Positions 17,167-26,561 of a stretch of 54,112 nucleotides of DNA are shown in pieces. Numbering within the stretch: the first letter of the stretch is position 1; each line of letters begins with the position of its first letter. Source of the stretch: Oscillospiraceae bacterium (GTDB taxonomy: Bacteria > Bacillota > Clostridia > Oscillospirales > Ruminococcaceae); the NCBI GenBank assembly GCA_017408395.1, contig JAFQUQ010000039.1, forward strand, positions 1 to 54,112. The letters are read 5' to 3'. Position numbers and translations under genes: made by a program. The notes below the pieces were generated by a model, which saw nothing but the letters and a program-made list of their open reading frames with translations, was not told the DNA's origin and ran no database searches.

Positions 17167-18570
17167 ATGAAAAAGTTTATGGACAAGGATTTTCTCCTGT
17201 CAACACCGACGGCTGTAAAGCTTTTTGAGGATTACGCTTCAAAGCAGCCTATCATCGACTACCACTGCCACATCAATCCCAAGGAAATTGCCGAGGACAG
17301 AAGGTTTGAAAACATCACACAGGTATGGCTGGGCGGCGACCATTACAAATGGCGTCTTATGCGTTCGGCAGGCGTTGATGAAAAGTATATCACAGGCGAC
17401 GCTTCCGACAGGGAAAAGTTCCAGAAATGGGCTGAAGTCGTAGGCAAGGCTGTGGGCAATCCACTTCTCCACTGGAGCCACCTTGAACTCCAGCGCTACT
17501 TCGGCTACCAGGGCGTTTTAAACGGCAGCACAGCCGAGGAAGTATGGCAGCTCTGCAACAAGAAGCTTGCCGAGGACGGTATGACCGTAAGAGGTCTGAT
17601 CAGGCAGTCGGGCGTTGAAGTAATCTGCACAACCGACGACCCTGTTGACTCTCTTGAATGGCATAAAATCATCGCCGCAGACAGCAGCTTTGAAACAAAG
17701 GTGTACCCTGCGTGGCGTCCCGATAAGGCAATGAACATCGAAAAGAAGGACTTTGCCGACTATATTGCAAAGCTTTCCGAGGTAAGCGGCGTTAAAATCG
17801 ACAGCTTTGCTTCACTTAAGGAAGCTCTCGTAAAGAGAATGGCTTTCTTCAACGATATGAAGTGCTGTGTTTCCGACCACGCTTTGGAGTACGTTTACTA
17901 TGCTCCCGCTTCCGAAAACGAAATCGAGGAGATATTCTCAAAGAAGATGAACGGCGGCCAGCTTACAGCTGACGACGTTAAACGCTACAAGACAATGTTT
18001 ATGCTCTTCTGCAGCAAGGAATACTATAAAATGGGCTGGGTGCTCCAGCTTCACTACGGCGCAAAGCGTGACAACAACAGCCGTATGTTTGAAAAGCTTG
18101 GTCCCGATACAGGCTATGACTGCATAAACAACTACGCACCGTCCTCTGAAACAGCGGATTTCCTCAACGCACTGGAATGTGACGGTTCACTTCCCAAAAC
18201 AATAATTTACAGCCTTAATCCTAACGATAATCAGGCGATTGATACAATTCTCGGCTGCTTCCAGAGCTCCGAGGCAGTAAGCAAGATACAGCACGGCTCC
18301 GCTTGGTGGTTCAACGACCACAAGACAGGTATGCGTGACCAGCTTATCTCACTGGGCAATCTTGGTTATCTTGCAGGCTTTGTAGGAATGCTTACCGACT
18401 CAAGAAGCTTCCTTTCATACCCACGTCACGAATATTTCAGACGCATACTCTGCAATCTTCTCGGCGAGCTTGCTGAAAACGGAGAATTCCCCGATGATAT
18501 TGAAACTCTCGGCGAAATTGCGGCTGATATTTCCTACGGAAACGCCAAGAGATACTTTAATTTCAGCTGA
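17167..18570 (+). CDS. uxaC: Glucuronate/galacturonate isomerase
   Basis: A 467-residue uronate isomerase that converts D-galacturonate to D-tagaturonate (or glucuronate to fructuronate). The metal-binding motif YHCHINP (His33, His35) and conserved TDDP and WWFNDHKTGM segments are intact, and the length is normal for the family. It begins 15 bp after the regulator stop with AAAGGA upstream. It is the entry step of the uxaC-uxaB-uxaA route, whose other enzymes are on the opposite strand of the same control region. Confidence 0.96.
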   Translation: MKKFMDKDFLLSTPTAVKLFEDYASKQPIIDYHCHINPKEIAEDRRFENITQVWLGGDHYKWRLMRSAGVDEKYITGDASDREKFQKWAEVVGKAVGNPLLHWSHLELQRYFGYQGVLNGSTAEEVWQLCNKKLAEDGMTVRGLIRQSGVEVICTTDDPVDSLEWHKIIAADSSFETKVYPAWRPDKAMNIEKKDFADYIAKLSEVSGVKIDSFASLKEALVKRMAFFNDMKCCVSDHALEYVYYAPASENEIEEIFSKKMNGGQLTADDVKRYKTMFMLFCSKEYYKMGWVLQLHYGAKRDNNSRMFEKLGPDTGYDCINNYAPSSETADFLNALECDGSLPKTIIYSLNPNDNQAIDTILGCFQSSEAVSKIQHGSAWWFNDHKTGMRDQLISLGNLGYLAGFVGMLTDSRSFLSYPRHEYFRRILCNLLGELAENGEFPDDIETLGEIAADISYGNAKRYFNFS

Positions 18571-18587
18571 CCCATTACTCCAATAAA

Positions 18588-18619
18588 GCGCCGCACTTTT
18601 TCTCCTTAGGGTGCGGCGC
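18588..18619 (+). terminator. GC-rich hairpin after uxaC (attenuator or weak terminator)
   Basis: A perfect 9-bp stem (GCGCCGCAC / GTGCGGCGC) with a 14-nt loop. The sequence after it is AAATTT, not a T-tract, so it probably stops transcription only partly, if at all. Confidence 0.5.
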
Positions 18620-18658
18620 AAATTTAATCGTAAGCAGCAGAGGTGCTCATTTAAAATT

Positions 18659-20059
18659 ATGGCAGAAATCAGAACAAAAGCGTCGGAAAAGGATGAGCGT
18701 TTCCGTGAATTTGCGCTGAACGGGAATATGTGGAAGGTAGTGCTTTATGTGTCCCTGCCGCTTATGGTATATCAGGGGCTTATGCACATACTTAAAATTC
18801 TCGACACCATAATGGCGGCGCACATAAGCTCAGGGGCGGTTTCATCCATCGCCTACATCTCACAGATAAGCTTCCTTATTTCCGCCGTGGGAACGGGTAT
18901 CGCCATCGGCGGCGGTATGAAAATAAGCGAGGCATACGGCGCAGGGGATTATGTTCTTGTAAAGAAGAGAGTGAGCACGGTTTATGCCGTCTGCGGAATT
19001 GTGGGCGGAATAGTGCTTTGCATAATACCCTTTGCGGAAGGCTTTTTAAGATTGAACGGAACTACGGAAAATATGATTTCCATAGGCACAAAATATTTCG
19101 CCGTGGAGCTTCCGGCCCTTGTCTTAAACTTCTTCAACTCGGTCTATATAGCCGTTGAAAGGGCAAGGGGCAATTCAAAGCTCATTTTAAGATTAAACAC
19201 GGTGGTGCTGCTTATCAAATTCGGGCTGACGGCATTTTTCATCTACGTGATGAACGGCGGCATAATAATGATAGCGGCGGCAACGCTGATTTCCCAGGCA
19301 ATTTTATTCATCTTTGCCCTGCGGAATATCTGCGACAAGGAAAGTCCCTTCGGCTTTTCCTTTTCTGCAATAAGCTTCAGGGGAAACACGGCGGCTCCGA
19401 TTATAAAGACCGCATTTCCCGTAATTGCGGAGCGTGCGGCGTTTGCTTACGGCAAGCTTATCGTAAACTCAATGTGCACACGCTACGGCGACGATACGGT
19501 AGGAGCGCTTGGTGTTTCAAACAACATAAGCGGTCTGCCCACCTCATTGCAGAACGGCTTTCAGGAGGGCGGCGCTTCGGTAATAAGCCAGAACATCGGC
19601 GCAGGAAAGCACGAAAGAGCGCTGGACGCATTCAAAAAGACATTTATAATATGTGTAGCGGTGGGGGCGGTTTTCCTCGGTATAATAATGCTGCTCCTTG
19701 ACCCCATATGCGGACTTTTCGCAGGGGGCGACGACAGCTTCAGGGCGCTTATCAGAAACGTTACACAGTACGAATTCTTAGGACTTATAACCCTCGGTAT
19801 GAACGCCGCTGTAATGGCTCTGCTTTACGGCTACGGCTACACAAAGCTTACCCTTCTTTTAAACGGTGCGAGGATACTCGTTTTCAGAGTGCCCGTGCTG
19901 TGGTATCTGCAGAATTACACCGATTTCGGCAGTGAAAGCGCAGGTATCGTAATGATGGTAAGCAACATTTCCGTAGGCGTGCTTGCAGTGATAGTTGCTG
20001 TTATAGTTACGGCAAGGATAAGGAAAAAGTACATAAACCAAAGGGGGGACAGCCGATGA
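18659..20059 (+). CDS. MATE-family efflux transporter
   Basis: A 12-helix MATE exporter of about 466 residues, which would use an ion gradient to expel a small organic compound. Both six-helix halves are recognisable (first begins ALNGNMWKVVLYVSLPLMVY, second near FPVIAERAAFAYGK). I choose the ATG at 18659; the frame extends to a GTG at 18611, but that codon lies in the hairpin stem. AGAGGTG is 13 nt before the ATG, a little far. The stop overlaps the pectin methylesterase start (ATGA), implying coupled translation. Substrate unknown; the context would allow export of a sugar acid or plant phenolic (speculative). Confidence 0.88.
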   Translation: MAEIRTKASEKDERFREFALNGNMWKVVLYVSLPLMVYQGLMHILKILDTIMAAHISSGAVSSIAYISQISFLISAVGTGIAIGGGMKISEAYGAGDYVLVKKRVSTVYAVCGIVGGIVLCIIPFAEGFLRLNGTTENMISIGTKYFAVELPALVLNFFNSVYIAVERARGNSKLILRLNTVVLLIKFGLTAFFIYVMNGGIIMIAAATLISQAILFIFALRNICDKESPFGFSFSAISFRGNTAAPIIKTAFPVIAERAAFAYGKLIVNSMCTRYGDDTVGALGVSNNISGLPTSLQNGFQEGGASVISQNIGAGKHERALDAFKKTFIICVAVGAVFLGIIMLLLDPICGLFAGGDDSFRALIRNVTQYEFLGLITLGMNAAVMALLYGYGYTKLTLLLNGARILVFRVPVLWYLQNYTDFGSESAGIVMMVSNISVGVLAVIVAVIVTARIRKKYINQRGDSR

Positions 20060-20982
20060 TAACGGTCTCACCCGACGGAAGGGGAGATTTTACTTCCGTA
20101 AACGAGGCGGTAAGGCACGCTTCCCCCGATGATGTGATATACATTAAAAACGGAGTGTACAGAGAGCGTGTGGAAATTCTCACAGAGTGGCTGACCCTTA
20201 TTGGCGAGGATAAGCACCGCACCGTCATCGAATACGGCTTATACGCAAAAATTCCCTGTGAGGACGGCGGAAAGCTGGGTACGTTCCGTTCATACACAAT
20301 GCTTGTGAACACGGATAATTTTATCTGTAAAAATATCACCGTCGCAAACACGGCAGGCTTCGGCGCAGATGTGGGGCAGGCGGTTGCAGTTTACGCAGAG
20401 GGGGATAACCTCACCTTTGAAAACTGCCGCTTTCTCGGACATCAGGACACCCTTTTCACAGGTCCTCTGCCTTTTAAGGAGGTGGAAAAGGGCGGCTTCA
20501 AAGGTCCTACGGAGTTTGCACAGCGTAAGACGGGACGGCATTTTTACCGCCGCTGTTACATAGAGGGCGAGGTGGATTTCATCTTCGGATGCGCCGCCGC
20601 TTACTTCGAGGAATGTGAGCTTTTCTCCCTTGACTGCGGCAAGGAAATAAACGGCTACGTTACCGCCGCTTCTACCTACAAGGGCGAAAAATACGGCTAC
20701 ATCTTCAACCGCTGCCGATTTACGGGGAACTGTCCCGAAGGCACGGTTTATCTTGGCAGACCGTGGCGTGACCACGCTCAGACGGTGCTCATAGACTGCG
20801 AGATCGGCTCTCACATAAACAGTGAGCTTTTCCACGACCGGAACAAGACAAACGCAAGGGACACGGTATTTTACGGCGTCTGCGGCTGTAACGCAAGCAA
20901 AGAAAAAGCCGCACCTTTCGTAAAATTTATGGACAGAACGGAAGCCGACAGAATTTTAAGCTATGTAAACCAAAGGGAGTGA
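20056..20982 (+). CDS. Pectin methylesterase (CE8), cytoplasmic type
   Basis: A 308-residue right-handed beta-helix enzyme that removes methyl groups from methyl-galacturonate residues. All family signatures are present: GQAVA near residue 106, QDTL (Gln130, Asp131), DFIFG (Asp174 as the nucleophile) and LGRPW (Arg235, Trp237). There is no signal peptide or lipobox, so it should act on imported methylated oligogalacturonides, as proposed for other intracellular CE8 enzymes. It overlaps the MATE gene by 4 bp, and the apbE frame begins at its stop codon. Confidence 0.94.
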   Translation: MITVSPDGRGDFTSVNEAVRHASPDDVIYIKNGVYRERVEILTEWLTLIGEDKHRTVIEYGLYAKIPCEDGGKLGTFRSYTMLVNTDNFICKNITVANTAGFGADVGQAVAVYAEGDNLTFENCRFLGHQDTLFTGPLPFKEVEKGGFKGPTEFAQRKTGRHFYRRCYIEGEVDFIFGCAAAYFEECELFSLDCGKEINGYVTAASTYKGEKYGYIFNRCRFTGNCPEGTVYLGRPWRDHAQTVLIDCEIGSHINSELFHDRNKTNARDTVFYGVCGCNASKEKAAPFVKFMDRTEADRILSYVNQRE

Positions 20983-20987
20983 GTCTT

Positions 20988-21965
20988 ATGCGGCGAAATA
21001 AAATCCTTAAAATTACTGCGGCGGCGTGTGCGGCTCTGACCCTTGGCTCCTGCTCTTTAAGCTATGCGGGAAAGCCGCATACCTACAACGACTTCCTTTT
21101 TGACACCTATGTAAATTACACCGTAGGCGGAAGCGAGGATGTGTTCAACGATGTTGTGAACGGGCTTTATAACATTGAAGAAGATTTATCGCGTTATTAC
21201 AATGATAAACCCGAGTACATTATCAGAAGGGACATAGGAAGTGTCTGCTATGAAAAGGCGTTTGCCTTAAACGAAATCTACGGCGATGATATAAACGTGA
21301 CCTGCGGTGCGCTTACGGATCTATGGGGAATTTCAACCAACTATGATCCGAGAGTGCCCGATGATGAGGACATTCAGGCGGCGCTTGACACCATGATAAA
21401 TTCTCCCGACGAGGATTTCCCCGAGGGAATGGAGCTTGACTTCGGTGCGGTTTCAAAGGGTTACGCCTGCGATGAAGCGTTTAAGCTGCTTAAAGAGGGC
21501 GGCGCTGAATATGCGGTGGTGGATTTAAGCTCGACCACTCTCCTTTACGGCGAAAAGCCAGACGGGAGCAGGTTCCGTGCGGCAGTTACCGACCCGTTTT
21601 CGGGAGTCGGTTATGCAGGCATAATCGAAACGGACGCCGCATTTATTTCAACAAGCGGCGGTTACGAAAGATACTTTGAAGCTGACGGAAAACGCTACTG
21701 CCACATCCTCGATATGAAAACAGGCAGACCCGTTGAAACCGATTTAAGCTCGGTGACGGTGATTTTACCTGCCGATGCCGAGGACGGCGGCTTTAAGTCC
21801 GATTACCTCTCCACCCTGATTTTCATACAGGGCACGGAAAGCTTAAGCAAGTGGCTTGCCGACGAGGATTTTCAAGTCATTGCAATAGACGCTGACGGCA
21901 AGATCTATACCGACTGCGGCGGCTTTACTGCCGAAAAGGGATGGGAGGTCGCTTATGCAGGATGA
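20988..21965 (+). CDS. apbE: FAD:protein FMN transferase (ApbE lipoprotein)
   Basis: A 325-residue ApbE enzyme, which attaches FMN covalently to threonine of flavoproteins such as RnfD and RnfG, with Mg2+. The N-terminus is a lipoprotein signal with lipobox LGSC; conserved ApbE segments include DFGAVSKGYACDEA and YCHILDMKTGRPV. The ATG at 20988 has GGGAG 8 nt upstream; the frame extends to a GTG at 20979 overlapping the esterase stop. It is the first gene of the Rnf group, exactly the modification enzyme that complex needs. It overlaps the next gene by 11 bp. Confidence 0.94.
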   Translation: MRRNKILKITAAACAALTLGSCSLSYAGKPHTYNDFLFDTYVNYTVGGSEDVFNDVVNGLYNIEEDLSRYYNDKPEYIIRRDIGSVCYEKAFALNEIYGDDINVTCGALTDLWGISTNYDPRVPDDEDIQAALDTMINSPDEDFPEGMELDFGAVSKGYACDEAFKLLKEGGAEYAVVDLSSTTLLYGEKPDGSRFRAAVTDPFSGVGYAGIIETDAAFISTSGGYERYFEADGKRYCHILDMKTGRPVETDLSSVTVILPADAEDGGFKSDYLSTLIFIQGTESLSKWLADEDFQVIAIDADGKIYTDCGGFTAEKGWEVAYAG

Positions 21966-22350
21966 CAGAGAGCTGTTTAAATTAAAGGATATTATCATAA
22001 TACTGCTTATTGCGGCGGTGGTAACGGCAGGTCTGCTTGTGCCTGAGCTTACGGCAAAAGAAGCAAAAATCCCTGCCGAAGCTGTGATAAAATTCGAGGG
22101 TCTGCTTGTTGAAAGAGTGTCTCTGGAAAAGGACGGAGTTTATGAATTTTATGAGTTGTATGGTATGAAATTCACGGTTGAGAACGGGGAAATTTATGTT
22201 TCGGAAAGCAACTGCGGCGATATGACCTGTATGCGTACAGGAAAAATTTCAAGGAACGGGGAAGCGATAATCTGCGTACCCAACAAGGCGGCTGTTATCA
22301 TAGAAAACAGTACCGACTATGATGATAATTTAGATGTGATATTACGATGA
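21955..22350 (+). CDS. NusG domain II-containing membrane-anchored protein
   Basis: A 131-residue protein with one N-terminal membrane helix (IIIILLIAAVVTAGLLV) and an extracytoplasmic NusG-domain-II-like region. The family's cysteine pattern SNCGDMTC...IICVPNK is present. Its function is not known, but it is regularly found between apbE and the Gx/heptaprenyl synthase component I-like gene beside Rnf genes in Clostridia. It overlaps its neighbours by 11 and 4 bp, so the three are surely co-translated. Confidence 0.88.
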   Translation: MQDDRELFKLKDIIIILLIAAVVTAGLLVPELTAKEAKIPAEAVIKFEGLLVERVSLEKDGVYEFYELYGMKFTVENGEIYVSESNCGDMTCMRTGKISRNGEAIICVPNKAAVIIENSTDYDDNLDVILR

Positions 22351-22871
22351 AGAAAAGTTTAAGACCCGAAAACACATCGCCTGCAAGATATATTGCGGTG
22401 ATGGGGATGCTGTTTGCGGTATCGGCGGTGCTGAACTGGGTGGAAAGTCTGTTTTCGGCATTTCTCCCTGCGGGGCTTCGTATCGGACTTGCAAACATAG
22501 TTATAATGGCGGCAATTTTAAGCATAAACCTGCCGTCGGCATTTCTGCTTACTCTGCTTAAAGGGGCGTTCGTTCTGCTTACAAGAGGGGCGACGGCAGG
22601 AATGATGTCAATGTGCGGAGGGCTTGCGGCATTTGCGGTAACGGCTCTGCTTTTCCGTAAAACCAGGGCTTCCTACATTTTAATAAGCGTCTGCGGCGCA
22701 CTTGCCCATACGGCAGGTCAGCTTGCGGCGGCACGGCTCATTACGGGAACGGGTGCGGTTTTTGCATACGGCGCTGTTCTCGGTGCAAGCTCACTTGCGG
22801 CAGGAATTTGCACTGGTATCGTCCTGAGGGCGGTGTTCCCGAAGCTGCGGCAGGTGCTTAAATCGGCGTGA
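22347..22871 (+). CDS. Gx transporter-family / heptaprenyl diphosphate synthase component I-like membrane protein
   Basis: A 174-residue membrane protein with five or six hydrophobic helices. It matches the family named after heptaprenyl diphosphate synthase component I, also called Gx transporter. In Clostridia these proteins accompany NusG-II and Rnf genes and may be small-molecule transporters rather than prenyl synthases. The start overlaps the preceding stop by 4 bp. The real function is uncertain. Confidence 0.83.
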   Translation: MKKSLRPENTSPARYIAVMGMLFAVSAVLNWVESLFSAFLPAGLRIGLANIVIMAAILSINLPSAFLLTLLKGAFVLLTRGATAGMMSMCGGLAAFAVTALLFRKTRASYILISVCGALAHTAGQLAAARLITGTGAVFAYGAVLGASSLAAGICTGIVLRAVFPKLRQVLKSA

Positions 22872-22908
22872 AATTTACTATCATACTCAGAAAGGGTGGT
22901 TTTAATAA

Positions 22909-24192
22909 ATGAACAAGCTTAACGGTATACACCTCAGCCACGACAAGGGCACAAAGGACTGCAAAACCATAGATTTCCCCCTGCCTAAAACCGTGGTCAT
23001 CCCTATGTCACAGCATATGGGCGCACCCTGTAACTGCCTTGTGAAAAAGGGCGACCCTGTTACAAAGGGACAGAAAATCGGCGACTCCGAGGCGTTTATG
23101 TCAGCGCCTATACATTCATCCGTTTCGGGCACGGTAACTGACGTTATCGACTATCTTCTCCCCAACGGCTCCGTCTGTAAGGCTGCCGTCATCGAAACCG
23201 ACGGCGCACAGACCCTCTGCCCCGACCTTAAAGCACCTGTTGTAAACGACAGAAAATCCCTTATTGCCGCTGTAAAGGAAAGCGGTCTGACAGGTCTTGG
23301 CGGTGCAGGCTTCCCAACGCACATCAAGCTTAATTTTGACCCCTCAAAGACTCCCGTTGACGTTCTCGTGATAAATGCGGCGGAATGTGAGCCGTACATC
23401 ACCAGCGACTACCGTGAGCTTATTGAAAATACCGACGATGTTTTAAACGGCATAAAGCTTGTGATGAAGCACCTTGACATCAAGGAATGCAAGCTCTGCA
23501 TAGAAGAAAACAAGCCCGACGCTATCGAGCTTATGAAGAAAAAGACGGAAAAGATAAAGAATATCGAGATAATCTCACTTCCGTCAACCTACCCTCAGGG
23601 CGCTGAAAAGGTCATCATCTATTCGGCAACGGGACGTATCGTAGCCGAGGGTGAGCTTCCCTCAAACCAGGGCGTAATGGTAATGAACGTTTCGACGGCA
23701 GGCTTCATTTACCGCTACACACAGGACGGCATACCTCTTACAACAAGACGTATCACCGTTGACGGCGACTGTATCGCACGAAACAAGGGCAACTATTTTG
23801 TACCCGTAGGTACGAAGGTTTCGGATATTCTTTCCCACTGCGGCGCAGAAAAGGCAGGAAAGGTCCTCTACGGCGGTCCGATGATGGGTATGTGCCTTTA
23901 CGACACCGACCAGCCCGTAACCAAGACCACCAACGCAATTCTGGCGTTTAAGGAAGGCAGGAAGCCTGAAACCACCGCCTGCATACGCTGCGGAAGATGC
24001 GTGCGTACCTGTCCGCTTTCACTTATGCCGCTTATGATTGAGAAGGCATACAAGGAAAAGGACGTAGAGGAGCTTAAAAAGCTTAAGGTAATGCTCTGTA
24101 TGAACTGCGGATGCTGTGCCTATGCGTGTCCGGCGCACCGTCCTCTTGCTGAGATAAATCAGCTTGCAAAGGGACTTATTCCAAGAAAATAA
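22909..24192 (+). CDS. rnfC: Electron transport complex subunit RnfC
   Basis: A 427-residue peripheral subunit of the Rnf complex, the NADH-side module that binds FMN/NADH and two [4Fe-4S] clusters. The nucleotide-binding region GLTGLGGAGFPTHIKL and the conserved NAAECEPY are present; the two cluster motifs are CIRCGRCVRTCP (from about residue 358) and CMNCGCCAYACP (from about 397). AAAGGGTGG lies upstream of the ATG. It is the first of the contiguous rnfCDGEAB order, typical of Clostridia. Confidence 0.97.
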   Translation: MNKLNGIHLSHDKGTKDCKTIDFPLPKTVVIPMSQHMGAPCNCLVKKGDPVTKGQKIGDSEAFMSAPIHSSVSGTVTDVIDYLLPNGSVCKAAVIETDGAQTLCPDLKAPVVNDRKSLIAAVKESGLTGLGGAGFPTHIKLNFDPSKTPVDVLVINAAECEPYITSDYRELIENTDDVLNGIKLVMKHLDIKECKLCIEENKPDAIELMKKKTEKIKNIEIISLPSTYPQGAEKVIIYSATGRIVAEGELPSNQGVMVMNVSTAGFIYRYTQDGIPLTTRRITVDGDCIARNKGNYFVPVGTKVSDILSHCGAEKAGKVLYGGPMMGMCLYDTDQPVTKTTNAILAFKEGRKPETTACIRCGRCVRTCPLSLMPLMIEKAYKEKDVEELKKLKVMLCMNCGCCAYACPAHRPLAEINQLAKGLIPRK

Positions 24193-24222
24193 GCTTAAAT
24201 TTATAGATAAAGGACTGATATT

Positions 24223-25206
24223 TTGAAAGGGTTATTTGTATCACCGTCCCCGCACAGAGGAACGGAAATGTCAACGGCAAAAATTATGCTGATGGTAATT
24301 ATTGCGCTGCTTCCTGCGGCAATTGCAGGCTGTGTTTTCTTCGGACCGCGTGCGGCGCTTGTTCTTGCAGTATCCGTAATTTCCTGCGTAGTGTTTGAAG
24401 CGCTTTGCAGAATAGTAATGAAGCGTGAGCAGACGGTTTCCGACCTGTCTGCAATCGTAACTGGACTTCTTCTCGGTATGAACCTCCCCGCAGCAGCACC
24501 TATCCACGCAGTTGTAATAGGCAGCTTCATTGCGATAGTTGTAATCAAACAGCTTTTCGGCGGTATCGGACAGAATTTTGCAAACCCTGCCCTTGCCGCA
24601 AGAATTGTGCTTATGCTTTCCTTCGGCGAAGGTATGACAACCTGGGTTGCACCTTACTGGTACAAGAGCGTTGACGTTGTAACAAGCGCAACTCCTCTTT
24701 CCGCAAGCTGGATAAACTACACCGAAAACGGCGTAAGCTACAAAATGGCACCATTCTCACTTGCAGAAATGTTCCTCGGCGTAACAGGCGGCTGTATCGG
24801 CGAAACCTGTGCGGCAGGACTTATCATAGGCGGTCTTTTCCTTATTGTGACAAAGATAATCTCCCCTTGTGCACCTGCGGCGTTTATCGGCTCATTTGCG
24901 CTCCTTACCTTCCTTTACACAGGCAGCGCAGTTGAAACCGTGTACGGCGTGCTTGCAGGCGGTCTGCTCATCGGTGCGTTCTTTATGGCGACCGACTACG
25001 CAACAACACCTGTTACCGCAAAGGGCAAGATAATCTTCGGCATCGGCTGCGGCGTCATTACATTTGTAATCAGAAGCTTCGGCAATTTCCCTGAGGGCGT
25101 ATCCTTTGCGATAATCCTTATGAACCTGCTAACACCTTATAATGATAAGCTTACGCTTACAAATCCTTTTGGTGCAAAGAAGCCTGTTAAGGCAGAAAAC
25201 AAGTAA
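24223..25206 (+). CDS. rnfD: Electron transport complex subunit RnfD
   Basis: A 327-residue membrane subunit with about nine or ten helices. Thr157, in the motif VVTSATPLS, is the residue to which ApbE attaches FMN in the family. The start is a TTG at 24223 with AAAGGA 8 nt upstream. With RnfG, E and A it forms the membrane part that couples electron flow to Na+ or H+ translocation; which ion is used cannot be told from the sequence by eye. Confidence 0.97.
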   Translation: MKGLFVSPSPHRGTEMSTAKIMLMVIIALLPAAIAGCVFFGPRAALVLAVSVISCVVFEALCRIVMKREQTVSDLSAIVTGLLLGMNLPAAAPIHAVVIGSFIAIVVIKQLFGGIGQNFANPALAARIVLMLSFGEGMTTWVAPYWYKSVDVVTSATPLSASWINYTENGVSYKMAPFSLAEMFLGVTGGCIGETCAAGLIIGGLFLIVTKIISPCAPAAFIGSFALLTFLYTGSAVETVYGVLAGGLLIGAFFMATDYATTPVTAKGKIIFGIGCGVITFVIRSFGNFPEGVSFAIILMNLLTPYNDKLTLTNPFGAKKPVKAENK

Positions 25207-25227
25207 TACGGAAAGGACTGAATAACA

Positions 25228-25878
25228 ATGTTTAACGAAAAAATCAAGCCGCCTCTTGTGCTTACGCTGATATGCATCATTGCCTGCGGACTTCTCGTTG
25301 CGGCACACGACGCTACCTATGTAGACACAACAGGCGTTATCACAGATAAGCTTTCGTCAGGACTTACCGAGGTTTACGGCACCGCAGAGGGCTTTGAAAT
25401 GCTCAGAAACGACGACGGCACAGTAAAGACATACGAGGGCGTGACCTCCATTCTTTCCGACGGAACAAACACAGCCTTTGAAATTACGGCAGACGGCTAC
25501 TCAAAGGGCGGTCTCCACGTTCTTGTAGGCGTTGACGCAAACGGCGCAGTAAGCGGAGTTTCCGTTATGACAATCGGCGAAACACCGGGTCTTGGTACAA
25601 AGGTGCAGGACGCTGGCTTCCTTTCACAGTTCAGCGGCGTAAGCTACGGAATGACAGTTTCCGAAGAAAGCGGAGAGCCTGCCGAAGCAACGGCGGTATG
25701 GGGCTCAAGAGTAAAGATCGACGCACTTAAAGCAGAAGCTGAAGCGGCTTCTTCAGACGCAGACAGCGGCTTTAAGCTTGACGCGGTAACGGGTGCGACA
25801 CTTTCCTCAAACGGTATGTACGGCGCTGTAAGAACGGCTCTTGCGGCTTATGAAGAAATGAAAGGCGGTGTGGAGTAA
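25228..25878 (+). CDS. rnfG: Electron transport complex subunit RnfG
   Basis: A 216-residue subunit with one N-terminal membrane helix and an extracytoplasmic flavin domain. The covalent-FMN motif is DAVTGATLSS, Thr191 being the attachment residue. The segment GETPGLGTKV is a conserved RnfG/NqrC feature. It overlaps rnfE by one base. Confidence 0.97.
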   Translation: MFNEKIKPPLVLTLICIIACGLLVAAHDATYVDTTGVITDKLSSGLTEVYGTAEGFEMLRNDDGTVKTYEGVTSILSDGTNTAFEITADGYSKGGLHVLVGVDANGAVSGVSVMTIGETPGLGTKVQDAGFLSQFSGVSYGMTVSEESGEPAEATAVWGSRVKIDALKAEAEAASSDADSGFKLDAVTGATLSSNGMYGAVRTALAAYEEMKGGVE

Positions 25879-26561
25879 TGTCTGAAAAGAAAGGTAATCT
25901 TTACGAGCTTACCAAGGGTATCATAAAAGAAAACCCTACTCTTGTAACTCTTCTCGGTATGTGCCCTACGCTTGCCGTAACAACAATGGCCTCAAACGGT
26001 ATCGGTATGGGACTTGCAACGACGTTTGTACTTGTATGTTCAAACATCGTAATCTCCCTGCTTAAGAATGTGATACCGAAGGCTGTGCGTCTGCCCTGCT
26101 TTATCGTAGTAATCGCAAGCTTTGTAACGCTTATAGAATTTCTTATGAAGGGCTACCTGCCTGCACTTTACGACAGCTTAGGACTGTTTCTTTCACTTAT
26201 CACAGTAAACTGTATCATCCTCGGCAGAGCGGAAGCGTTTGCTTCAAAGAACGGCGTATTCAAGTCTGCTCTCGACGGTGTGGGAATGGGTCTCGGCTTT
26301 ACCCTTGCGCTTTTCGTAATGGGCAGTATCCGTGAAATTCTCGGAGCAGGTCAGTGGATGGGTATGGACCTTAACCTGCCTTCAACAATGACCCTGTTCA
26401 TTATGCCTGCGGGCGGTTTCTTCACGCTGGGCGTGGTAATTGCAATGGTAAATAAAATCGCAAACAAGAAGCCACCTCAGGAGATAGGCTGTGCAAACTG
26501 TCCTAACGCAAAGAACTGTCCTACATTCAATAAAGAAGTAACGGAAGGAGCTGATAGCTGA
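25878..26561 (+). CDS. rnfE: Electron transport complex subunit RnfE
   Basis: A 227-residue integral membrane subunit, with the family pattern ENPTLVTLLGMCPTLAVT in the first helix and FTLALFVMGSIREILGAG later. The hydrophilic C-terminal tail holds cysteines (CANCPNAKNCP), a feature seen in several clostridial RnfE proteins. It overlaps rnfG and rnfA by one base each. Confidence 0.96.
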   Translation: MSEKKGNLYELTKGIIKENPTLVTLLGMCPTLAVTTMASNGIGMGLATTFVLVCSNIVISLLKNVIPKAVRLPCFIVVIASFVTLIEFLMKGYLPALYDSLGLFLSLITVNCIILGRAEAFASKNGVFKSALDGVGMGLGFTLALFVMGSIREILGAGQWMGMDLNLPSTMTLFIMPAGGFFTLGVVIAMVNKIANKKPPQEIGCANCPNAKNCPTFNKEVTEGADS

